Shown here: piece by piece, positions 12,301 through 21,629 of the stretch
How the letters are laid out: each line of letters opens with the position of its first letter
Numbering within the stretch: the first letter of the stretch is position 1
Program-made: the position numbers and the translations under genes
Notes under the pieces: generated by a model
What the model was told of the DNA's origin: nothing
Databases searched by the model: none
The model's input: the letters and a program-made list of their open reading frames with translations, nothing else
From: Candidatus Altimarinota bacterium
GTDB lineage: Bacteria; Patescibacteriota; Gracilibacteria; BD1-5; UBA2023
Reading direction: 5' to 3'
DNA length: 64,000 bases
Assembly: GCA_028714815.1 (NCBI GenBank)
Contig: JAQTLR010000001.1
Span: 248,001-312,000 of the forward strand

Positions 12301-14756
12301 AAAATATCCTTTGAGCCGATCTTGGAGGCAAGGCCGAATACAAATGGGACTATAATGGTGACGGGTTTTATGAGGAAACGACCAATACTCCGACAGTAAG
12401 CCATATTTATGATACGCCGGGAAATTTCAACTTCAAGGTAAAAGTCACTTATAAGGGGATTTCCAATACGAAATACCAAGCCATTACCGTCAAGAATGAG
12501 ATCCGTCCGAATCTCGAGTATATCGCCATCGGAAAAAAATTCATATTCCTCAATACGACTAAAGGCCTCTATAGTAAGGTAAAATGGTCGCTTTGAGATG
12601 TCACTTCCACCACCCCTAATTCCTTTATCTACGATTTCTGAGACAATCCGGTTTCAGGAGAGGTGACCCTGGAGGTTTCTGATGGGACCGACACGAAGAG
12701 CATATCCACCGGTTTAAGAAGGGATATCGTCAATGCCCTGAAGGTGAAAAAGGCTCCGGATCAACTCGTATACTTCTCATATCCTTCGGCTGATAACGAT
12801 GTGATCCATATCCAAGATAGCACGGAAAAACTCTACATATATCTTGGCGAATCCAAAGGAACCATCGCAAAATACGGAATAGATACGGATACGTCGGTGG
12901 ATTCTAACCTGAATGGGAATCCTGCCGATGATATCGATAATAAAGGAACGGATTCCTCCGTGAACGGAAGCGTCTTTTCTTTGTCAAGCTCCGACGTGAC
13001 CGCCACAGAAAGGACCATGAGACTCAGTCTGTATGATTCGAATAATACGGTCATTGCGACAAAGGATATCAAAGTAGTATATGATTTTGTTGCTCCGGTG
13101 AGTGCGGAAAGCCTTTCTGGATCCACATCCGAATCGTTGCCGAAGGATATTTCCGAGACAGATAAAGCGAATCTCGAAAAGCTCAAGGATCTCATACGAG
13201 GATGAAAGGAACAGGATCGTTTGAAGATGATGCAGTATCTTTCCCAGCTTCAGGAAAACTGGTTCGACACCCGTGAGAAAACAAAGACCATCATCGATTT
13301 CGAGAATTACATAGATACTAGTTCAGCTCTCGACCAGAAAGCGAAAGATTCATTCTATTCTCTTCTTGAAGGATTTTTGCTCGCTGATACGCAGGTAAAA
13401 GACGATGTCGCCTTGGCGACAAAGGTGCTGAAATCGCTCATACCGAAAACGAATCCTAGCTATACGGAAATCATGAAGGATATAGATGATATCATTTCCC
13501 ATCCTACTAATACGACACTCAATAAGGAGCTCGGGACATTTATCCTTAATGCCATAAAGGATGATACGACCATCGAGGTGAAGGATAAGAATATCATCAA
13601 ATCGCAACTTCAGACCATTATCTATGGTGGGCAGAACAATATCCCGGCAAATGCCCCTGCAGTAGAATCGACCACAAGTTCATGAGGGATATTGGATTTC
13701 ATCCTCGGATTCGGGAAGATTTTCGGCTTCATTCTCCTCGGTATCATCGGGGTGATCGTCTCCGCTTTCGTATATTTCAAAGTGTTCAATAGGGATGGGA
13801 ATCTCGGATTCCAGGATTTCATCATAGATAGGATGGCTGGCAAGAAGCCAGTTCAGAAACCTTCTTTTGTCCAACCGGTTCCCGCTGAACCGATAGTTCC
13901 TCTCCGAAGGGAAGAGAAACCACAAATGGATATCCTTGCAAATATCGCTTCTAGTAGCCAAGTGTCCGATACTCCGAAGGAAGAGATCACGGAACCCTCT
14001 CCGGAAGCCCCATCGGAGACTCCTGTAACTCAAGAGTCCAATATTCCGGATTGGCTGAAGGAATCTACAAGCCTTAGCTCCCGATCCGAAACAGAAAATA
14101 TCGTCGTTCCTCTTGAAACCGCTCCGTCTGAGGAAATCGAGGCGGTACCTCCGAGCGAAACCGGGACACCGGCGGATACGGCTTCGAAATCCGAGGATAG
14201 TGTTCCTGGTTTGCCTGATTGGCTCAAAGGAACAGGAATGGATACGACGACTCAAGAGGAGGTTTCTCTGGAAAATCCTCCGGAAGAGACGAAAGAAGAA
14301 CCGAAAACACCCGATGAAGATATGTCCGGCTTGCCTGCTTGGATGCAGGGAGTGGATCAGAAATCCTTGAAAGAAGAAGTGGAAGAGGAGATACAGAGTA
14401 CATCGACTGCGGAAGAAAAAAAGGATGCAGCATCATATGAAGATATACCGGATTGGCTTAAGAACACCACTACCGTAGCTATAGTCTCGGATGATGCATC
14501 CCAGAAGGTTCCCGAAGGAATCGTTTCTGTAGAATCTTCTCATGAAGAGAAAACCGAGTCAAAGCAGAAACATGGACCATCTTCCAAAAAACCGCCAAAG
14601 ACTCCCTCAGTAAAAGAGGAGGGGAATACGGATGTATCCGGAGCAGAGGATACTATTCCACCGTCTCGGCCAAAAAGAAAGAAGCCGGCGCCGGTCGTCT
14701 CTGAATGACCAGTGATTTCCACACCGGATGAAGAATTGCCGGATTGGCTTAAATAA
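9351..14756 (+). CDS. Giant PKD-repeat membrane protein with VirB2/TrbC-like N-terminus
   Basis: About 1801 residues. A signal or hydrophobic N-terminus is followed by a two-helix membrane module (LLMFLGIVGVIYIIYAGF, then LTAG-GDEDKVKKSK and a second helix). This closely matches the small VirB2/TrbC-like protein encoded at 53178. The exported region carries several PKD/Ig-like domains, clearest as FEWQFGDGETDTSTTG...SHIYKKSGTY and KWDYNGDGFYEE...HIYDTPG. A further transmembrane helix lies at about 1446-1475, then a long acidic, Pro/Ser-rich cytoplasmic tail with five copies of [IL]P[DA]W[LM][KQ]. TGA codons (9699, 10269, 11049, 12312 and others) are Gly. ATG 9351 and 9357 are both possible starts. 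It is followed 15 nt later by another PKD membrane protein, probably co-transcribed. Confidence 0.88.
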
Positions 14757-14771
14757 CACTAACTCTTCCCT

Positions 14772-17099
14772 ATGTCTCTCGATAAAGAAAATATGGATAC
14801 CACTCCAGAGAAAGACCTCCAAGATTCGTCCGGAGGTCTTCTGGATGAGATTTTATGATCTGGAGAAGGCCAAATCGCTTCCGCCCCAAGCGTTGATCTC
14901 TTGTCCGATTCGTTTATTCCGGATATCCATCCGGAAGAGGGGAAAGCATCGGCCCCTATCGTTCAGGATCCAGCGAAGAAACCGCAAAAAAAATCGATGA
15001 GCGCCAATAGCTTTCTCCGGATCGTCTGAGCGATTCTCCTTGTCGCTCTCATCTTTTTCGGTGCATTTCTCGCCTATATAGTTTTCAATCCAGGACAGGC
15101 CAGTTTCTTCATCTCCTTCGGTATCAATCCGGGAGATATAGCGCACCTGTTGAAACAATTGGTGAGTTCCATATTCGGAGTGGTTACCTTTTTGCTTTCC
15201 ATAGTATGGATCATCTATCTATTCAAGGCTATCCTGACCAAGAAAGAATACAAGAAAAAGAAAACGATATCCATTATATTTTCGGTTTTTTTCGGTATCC
15301 TCCTCTTCTCCGAGATTACCCTCTGGGCGTTTCTGGTGACCAAGATCAATGCAACCGATTATGAGAACCCGAACGGAGGAGTGATCGTCTATGATACGGA
15401 AAAACTGAGTTCTGACCGCTTTAAGGGCAGTGCCCAGATGGGTAGTTTCAATAATCTGATCGGACCGCTGACTCTTAAATTCGATCTCAAGGCAGATGCG
15501 AATTTTGTCGGGAAGATGATCGATATCGAAAGCTATCGGATCGACTTCGATGGAGCGAAATGCCAACCATCCGGTTCTTCCAAGGTCGAGGGGGTGAATC
15601 CTCAAAATGACCAAAGCATCATCTGTCTGTTCGATCAGGCAAAAGTGTTTAAACCGACTGGAATATATGAGGGGTTGGATCGAGTGACCCACAAATCCAA
15701 ATCGGTCTCCATGAATTTCCAGCCCATACAGATCGTTTGAGTGGTGGATACGAAAGGAACGAAAACCTCTGTCACTTATGATGCTTCCCGTCTCTCAAGC
15801 CTCGGGAAGATCAATTGGTATACGGAAAAAAGCAACGATACTCCGGTAAGCAGCGATGCTATTTTTTCGATAACGACGAAAAATGAGGAACAGATCCTTT
15901 GTCTCAATATATTCTGAGGGACGGCCTGCGATAAGCTTTTTATCATCCCGAAAGAATCGGATTCCAGCATTGCCGCGAAAATCGTACACGAACAAGACAA
16001 AGAAAACCCCTTGCTGTATTCGTTCCGCATCGGTGATAAAGTGGTAAAATCCGGTGAAATCACCGGTTATGAATGGAAAATCGATGGCACCACCATTTCA
16101 AAAGAGGAGACATGCACCTATACTTTCCAGAAATACTGAGATGTCAAAATGGTATTATATCTGCATGATTCTGCCGGGAACACGACTGAGATAGATGATG
16201 ATTTCTCCATACTTCCTCCTTTGGAATTTACAAAAGGAATGCATGCGGAATCGCTTCTGAAAGTTACTGATACTTCGGATAGATCCCTTATAGACGATAC
16301 ATACAACCGATCATTGGGAGCGTATTATATCAAAGATGTGACCATTCCTATGGACATACAGTTCGATGCAACGGATGTGAAAGTGGGAAATTACGGATAT
16401 GAACTCACGAATGTCGAGTGGGATTTCAATGAGGATGGGGTATTTGAGAAAACCGGAATGAAGGCCCAATATGAGCTTATAGAGGAAAAACGCTATACAT
16501 TCCATGTGCGCTATACTTTCACGGATACAGAAAGGAATATCGTAAAGAATATGGAGGAAAAGATGATATTCGAACCAGCAAAAAAAGATATCGCCCTAAC
16601 CCTGAAACTGACACAAGATTCCGAATACGCGCCGACCACTGTCCATGTCGATGGTTCTGCAAGTATCCCGAAAACAGGGACGATCACGAAATTCATGTAT
16701 GATTTCGGTGAAGGGAAGTGACCTATCGAGGGCGATGCCATACAGGATTACCGCTATAATTTCCCTGGGGAATATACCATTACCTTTACCGTAGTACGGG
16801 ACGATGGGACGAAAGAGCAATCCGTACGGAAGATAGTACTGAAAGATGCTCCGAAACATATTATAATAAATACCAGCGTATCATCCGGAATCGTAGGAAA
16901 ACCGATAGACTTCGATACGCATGGTACCATAGGGCAGATCGAAACATACCATTGGGATTTCTGAGATGGGAATATTTCCCAGGAACCGACCCCTTCTCAT
17001 ACATATCTTGAAAAAGGGAAGTATATAGTGAAAATCACTGTGACCTATGCTGATAACACCGTAAAATCAACCGATAGGGAGATGGTAGTGGAGGAGTAA
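14772..17099 (+). CDS. Multi-pass membrane protein with exported PKD domains
   Basis: A 775-residue protein. The cytoplasmic N-terminus is polar and Pro-rich. Three hydrophobic helices follow at about residues 83-105, 128-150 and 163-190. A long exported part has PKD-like repeats (VEWDFNEDGVFEKTG, FMYDFGEGKG, YHWDFGDGNISQEPTPSHTY). TGA codons are read as Gly, including one inside the PKD signature W-D-F-G-D. It starts 15 nt after the giant VirB2-PKD gene and shares its domain type and orientation, so the two probably act together at the envelope. Function unknown; adhesion or envelope-spanning assembly is an inference. Confidence 0.85.
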
Positions 17100-17109
17100 T
17101 CTTGAGAGA

Positions 17110-17149
17110 AAAAATACGCGACCGGAAATGTTTCCGGTCGCGTATTTTT
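17110..17149. terminator. Bidirectional terminator between convergent genes
   Basis: A 19-bp stem (core TACGCGACCGGAAA) with a 2-nt loop and A/T outer arms. It sits between the PKD gene and the pseudopilin and overlaps the pseudopilin stop. Confidence 0.9.
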
Positions 17150-17762
17150 AGAATTCTTTTTTCCAGTTCGTGAGAACGGTTTCGAGATCGATACTGTGGG
17201 GTGATGAACCTGATGAATCTTTCCAGGTGACGATACTATTCACTTCCATATGATCGTTTGATGGATAGTTGATCCGGATTTCTCTGGTAAAAATGGTTTT
17301 ACAATCAACGGTTTTTGATGAAGTACATCCTACACTGCTTCCGGAATATGTAGTAAGACCATTGGAATCGAGAAAGACAGGGAATTGGGTTATATATGTG
17401 CCATAGGTTCCGCTTGGGGTGATGGTCCCGGAAAGTGTCCAGAGCGTCCCGCTTTGGACGAGGATATAGGAACCGACAGGAAACCTATTTCCGGGGTTCC
17501 CTATGCAATTGGCATTGTAATCTTTTACGTCCCAGCAATTTCCATAGTCACTAGAGAACTTGACCCAATTCGTATCGCGGATATTTTCCACGGATTCCAT
17601 TCACTCACGGGCTATATTGATGGCCCTGATACGATTTTCTGAAGTACTGGACAGCTTTTGCCCACCATCAAGAATACCATATGTTCCTATTATTCCGGTA
17701 ATCAGTATGAGGATGACCACCATGACTTCGATGATGGAATTCCCTCGCTTGTTTTTGAACAT
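17148..17762 (-). CDS. Type IV pilin-like / pseudopilin protein
   Basis: A 204-residue product with a short basic leader (MFKNKRGN) and a pilin-type N-terminal helix containing the +5 Glu (SIIEVMVVILILITG). This fits processing by a prepilin peptidase. The C-terminal domain is polar with four Cys residues (NCWDVKDYNANC, GCTSSKTVDC), which may form disulfides. One TGA (IAREGMES) is Gly. It lies 26 nt downstream of the FecR/Ig-like gene, so they form one operon. Confidence 0.85.
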
Positions 17763-17788
17763 AATATACTCGATCCTAAATGATAGAA

Positions 17789-19258
17789 TTACCCTTCCTT
17801 ACTGCTTCCTGTCGCTGTTGTGCCAGTGTTGGTCGTGTCAGTAGTGGAAGGAGAGACCGTTTCCGCTTTCTTTTCTTTTACGATGGTAAAGAGATTCGTG
17901 AAAAGCAGATTATCGTTTTCACCGTAGTATTTGATGGTATAGAGATTGATCCCATCATTCATGGTCCCGTAATCCTTGTTTGCAAAGTAGTACCAAGTAG
18001 TACCGAGCTGGGGAAATTTAGAAAGACGGAAGTCATTGATCGTTATATATTTCACCACTCCTTTATTCACCAGCCCGTCTATACGTACGACGTCATCGGT
18101 TGTTTTGTATGGATTTTCCGTTGGGGAGATGATCCTGAAATCTTTATCCGAAATAGGGTAGGTGGTGACGGACGGTTTTTTGCTGGTATCCTCCTTTCCT
18201 GTCTTTTGTGAGGTATAGACAGTGAAGATGCCTTTGGCGATGATTCCGCCATCGCTATCATAGGCTTTATAGACGATATTGTTGCTGGAATCCATAAGAG
18301 GAAAGCCTTTGTAGATGAAACTTTTCTGCTCCTTATCTATAAGCGCTTCCTTATCATTGATCGTCACTTTCGTTATATCCGGATTCAGGAGTTTTCCTTC
18401 TATGTTCACCTGGCTGGAATCGACAGTCGATTCATCCTCCGGTGAGGTGATGCTGATCCCTGTTTTCGCATTCTTGGGCACGAGCGATCAAGATACGCTG
18501 GTCTGTGTAGCATCGGTTCCTGTTCCATTAAGAGCGGTTATGGAACTGAGTAAGGAATCGCCATCATGTTTTATGAAAAGATCAGTAGTTTTGATATAAT
18601 CGCTCAAAGGTTCGATTTTGCTCGCAAATTGGAGAGTATTGTTCGAGAGATCATTTTTCATGATCGTAAGCTGCTGTCCCACGCCCACATTGGTGCTTTC
18701 GGACTTTTTCGAGTAGTCTTCCACCAAGGCGCTTCCTTTGAGAACATAGATATTGCTCGCTATCGTATTTTGACTCAAAATGATGACGGAATCGGTATTG
18801 GGGATCACCGAGAAATTCTTCAGTTTCACATTCATATCACCCGTGCTTGAGTTGATGAGTATATCCGCGTTTTCGAGAGAAATGGTTTGTTTCCCGTCTA
18901 CGACTCATTCATATTTCAGCTCACCTCACTTATCCACAAAAACTTTCGAGGAGATATTTTCGAAATCCGCTTCAGCTTCTCCTTTGGATACAGCGAGTTT
19001 GCTATCGGTCGTATACATCTTCATAGTACTGTCGATGCGCTTTTTGGAATCCCCGGACATATAGATATATATCTCTGATTGATCTTGGCTTGGCATTACT
19101 GTCATGAAAGATCATGTATGATTTTCTGTAGGGGTACCGGAGAAAATATAACGGATGGCTATGACGAGAACGATAAGCGCTATGAAAAAGGGGATAATGA
19201 AAGAAAAGGAATTTCCCATCAAGGAAGAGGAACTTCATCGGTTTCTGAGTCGGGTCAT
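17789..19258 (-). CDS. Membrane-anchored protein with FecR-like and Ig-like domains
   Basis: A 489-residue product. One transmembrane helix (about residues 19-40, SFIIPFFIALIVLVIAIRYI) leads to an exported part. The first region resembles a FecR-type beta domain (IYVLKGSALVEDYSKK, VGVGQQLTIM). Later regions resemble the glucodextranase-B or Big-type Ig fold (ISITSPEDESTVDSSQVNIE, IISPTENPYKTTDDVVRIDG). The C-terminus is a Thr/Ser-rich tail. TGA codons at residue 8, residue 50 and before SLVPKN are Gly. The start at 19258 gives the whole transmembrane helix. It precedes the pseudopilin in the same operon. An envelope sensor or scaffold role is inferred. Confidence 0.8.
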
Positions 19259-19345
19259 AAGAAAAATATTTATGGAAATAACAGATACCTTGAATATACG
19301 CAAAAACCGATAGGAATCAAGGAGAAATGATAATAAAATGATAAT

Positions 19346-19381
19346 AAAAAACGTTTCTCCTGCTTGGGAGAAACGTTTTTT
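19346..19381. terminator. Rho-independent terminator
   Basis: The stem CGTTTCTCC / GGAGAAACG has flanking A and T runs on both strands. It lies upstream of the FecR/Ig-like operon and just past the stop-proximal side of the conserved gene at 19393. Confidence 0.8.
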
Positions 19382-19392
19382 TATGAAAACCT

Positions 19393-19941
19393 CTATTCTT
19401 TCGAGAGCGTCTTGGGGATAATAGCCTCAACCGCAGCATAGGTTGCGTCTTTCCCTTTCGGGATCCGGATAGAGACGGAATCACCGATTTCCCCTTTGAT
19501 GAAGGTGACTGCGGCGAGAAGGGTATTGTAGGTTTTTCCATCGGCGATCACCTGGAACCGGTCCTTATTCTTCGTGAGTATCCCTATCTTCGTTTCGTGT
19601 TCGATCTCTTCTATGATCTTGTAGGTGATCTTCCCATCGCTGTGGATGATCGCCTTGAGTTTGCTTCCCTGTACGAGTTTGGATTTGGATGCGTAATTCT
19701 GCGGTACTGGATACATGGCCCCGTCGGATCCGAGCATAGATTCCCCGGTAAATACCCCTTCGATGATCTTCTCGTCCCCGCTCTGGTAGTTCGAGAGGCC
19801 GGAGGCATCGAGGTATTCGAGTTCTTTCTTGAGTTCGGTGTCGTCGCTCATGGTCGCGAGAATCTTTTTCGCGGATATGATGGATTTCTGTGCGCTATCG
19901 AGAAAATCCTTGATAGCCATAAGTTTCTTCGGTTCGAGCAT
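19393..19941 (-). CDS. Conserved CPR hypothetical protein
   Basis: A 182-residue soluble protein without TGA codons. The N-terminal 45 residues form an amphipathic helix (IKDFLDSAQKSIISAKKILA). A compact beta-rich domain follows with the well-marked segment GVFTGESMLGSDGAMYPVPQ and NYASKSKLVQGSKLKAIIH. The last third contains KGEIGDSVSIRIPKGKDATY. From memory, proteins with this sequence pattern recur across CPR genomes, sometimes labelled as a ribosomal-protein-like family, but no function is established. It stands alone with its own terminator. Confidence 0.85.
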   Translation of the reverse strand: MLEPKKLMAIKDFLDSAQKSIISAKKILATMSDDTELKKELEYLDASGLSNYQSGDEKIIEGVFTGESMLGSDGAMYPVPQNYASKSKLVQGSKLKAIIHSDGKITYKIIEEIEHETKIGILTKNKDRFQVIADGKTYNTLLAAVTFIKGEIGDSVSIRIPKGKDATYAAVEAIIPKTLSKE

Positions 19942-20050
19942 ATATGTGTATTTATTAAATAGATATTTCTGGCAGTATACTCTATAATGGATTTTTTTCA
20001 AAAGAAATGAGTATTGACGGTAGGTGGAAGTGTGTTTTGGGATAAAAAGT

Positions 20051-20076
20051 AAAACCGCCACGAGTGGCGGTTTTTT
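20051..20076 (-). terminator. Rho-independent terminator
   Basis: The stem AAAACCGCCA / TGGCGGTTTT has a CGAG loop and T-runs on both strands, 15 nt past the stop of the small basic-protein gene. Confidence 0.85.
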
Positions 20077-20090
20077 GCGAGATCCTGAGA

Positions 20091-20279
20091 TCAAGTCGAA
20101 CGAATCATTGCATATCGCTCCATCCGTAGAGCTTTGCGATTTTTCTTTTTGTCGTGTTCAACAAAATTGCGGGACCCTTCGACATAACGGAAGTGGATTC
20201 TCATACATCTCTCCTTCATTTTTGTTTTCCCTTTCCTGATTTTGGGTGAGGGAGTTCCTTTCGGAACACCAGCCATCAT
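20091..20279 (-). CDS. Small basic protein, possibly a divergent bL32-like protein
   Basis: A 62-residue, strongly basic product beginning MMAGVPKGTPSPKIRKGK. The N-terminus recalls the VPK-T-S-RKxKR start of ribosomal protein bL32, but the zinc-binding CxxC pairs are absent and the C-terminus is unlike bL32. The gene has its own terminator directly downstream and an untranslated region of about 130 nt between it and the divergent CBS gene, which supports it being real. The second ATG (20276) may be the true start. Ribosomal identity is only a suggestion. Confidence 0.6.
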   Translation of the reverse strand: MMAGVPKGTPSPKIRKGKTKMKERCMRIHFRYVEGSRNFVEHDKKKNRKALRMERYAMIRST

Positions 20280-20356
20280 ATGGAAATTTTTCTAATGTCA
20301 AACGTTTTTTTTGGTAAATTATCAATAAAATATAAAAAGAGTCAATATCTCTTCTT

Positions 20357-20385
20357 TTGCGAGGGGGCTCTTTTTATGGTAGGAT
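20357..20385 (+). promoter_or_regulatory. Promoter for the CBS-domain gene
   Basis: TTGCGA and TAGGAT are spaced by 17 nt, about 24 nt before the ATG. Confidence 0.5.
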
Positions 20386-20408
20386 AGAGGAAATCATCAT
20401 TTTTTCTT

Positions 20409-21272
20409 ATGACTACAAGACGAGCAACATCTACAGAAAACCAACCTTTTGAGGATAAGATCCTGGATAATGAGGGCTTTTTCCAGGCTATGGAAGAAGG
20501 GCTTCCTTTGGTCCTTTCTGTTTCAGAGATCCAAAACCAGACCCGCCTGGAGCTGCAGGAGCTTTTCGCTCATATGAAGAAACAGAAATTCATCCGATGA
20601 GTCACGGAGTGGACGGCAAACGAACAGAGGAATTTCTTTGAAACGGTGCAGAAAGAGATACTGAATGTCGGAACGCTTGCCTCCCTGCAGATACGGGAAA
20701 AGATCCAGACGCTCATAGAGGATGAGATCTGGCGTGAAATCAACGACGATGGGGAGAAATACAGCCTCATGGACGGCGATGGGAATACGATGATCCCATC
20801 TATGGGAGAATACCAGAAATTTCTCGATACGAGCTTTCTCCTGTCCCGTGAAACCACCACCATCCCGCTCGATCTCCGCCTTACTATCAATGAGGAGAGC
20901 ACTATCGAAGACGCACAAAAGAAACTCAGGCGGTATAATGGGAAGTATAATTCTCTCGTTCTCGTGGACAACGAGGACCGTCCCATGGGTATCGTACGGG
21001 CCGATATGCTCGGAAAATATGAAACAGGGGGACATAGGACCCTCATCGGGATTCCCCGTATCGATAATGTCGTCGGGTATTACACAACGACCTCCGAAGA
21101 AGTGAAGGAAGCCATGCGGAAGCACGGGATCAATATCCTCCCGATTATCGATTCGAATACGAAAATACTCATCGGGATATTGACCAACGCTCTCGTCGAA
21201 AAGAAAGATATGCAGCAGTACTATACTACATCGCTTACGAAGCTGAATCTGGAGGTTTGAATGAAGATGTAA
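20409..21272 (+). CDS. CBS-domain protein
   Basis: A 287-residue cytosolic protein. The first 130 residues are helical and acidic. Two CBS-type repeats follow: IPLDLRLTINEESTIEDAQK...SLVLVDNEDRPMGIVRADML and TSEEVKEAMRKHGINILPIIDSNTKILIGILT. CBS pairs bind adenosyl ligands such as AMP, ATP or SAM and regulate attached or partner proteins. No enzymatic domain is fused here. TGA codons at 20598 and 21258 are Gly, and the true stop TAA lies four codons after the second. A 23-bp-stem terminator follows. Confidence 0.85.
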
Positions 21273-21275
21273 GGG

Positions 21276-21324
21276 TATATTCCCAAAAAAAGAACAGGTC
21301 GCCTGTTCTTTTTTTGGGAATATA
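21276..21324 (+). terminator. Strong rho-independent terminator
   Basis: A 23-bp stem (TTCCCAAAAAAAGAACAGG and its complement) with a 3-nt loop, immediately after the CBS-gene stop. It is nearly symmetric, so it may also stop leftward transcripts. Confidence 0.9.
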
Positions 21325-21629
21325 AAAAATCCGTACATGCGAGGCATTCGTCGAAAGAAAGATGCCTATGTACGGATGATTTTTTGTTGTGTTAAGAGTT
21401 TTCCATCCACTCTTAATCGTATCTACTGCACTCCCGTCCTTTTAGCGAGCGAGACGACCTCGTTTCATAGAGAGAAAATCTTTCACTCATATGAGTTTTT
21501 ATTGTACAAACTTTTTTGGAATTTGTTTTTATTTTTGTGCTTGTGGCAAGATGGATTCACCTCGTTAAGCAGTAGATGAATATATCATAGTATATAAAAT
21601 TTTAATTGTCAAATTTTTGATATGCTTTT
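21325..21629 (-). ncRNA. Gene-free structured region, candidate small RNA
   Basis: No convincing ORF lies here. On the minus strand a pairing TCTACTGC...GCAGTAGA spans about 155 nt (21421-21576). It is followed by a hairpin TTAAGAGT...ACTCTTAA and then by a two-part hairpin ATCCGTACAT/ATGTACGGAT with an inner GGCAT/ATGCC, ending in a T-run near 21325. The order (long-range closing stem, hairpin, terminator) suggests an independent or 3'-processed RNA downstream of the cyclase gene. I see none of the signatures of RNase P, SRP or tmRNA. Confidence 0.4.

Noticed and set aside
9336-12479. Very long open frame (about 1047 codons) on the minus strand
   Set aside because: It is antisense to the PKD gene, has no recognisable motifs and is His/Arg/Ile-rich in the manner of an antisense frame. 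The plus-strand frame has clear PKD signatures.
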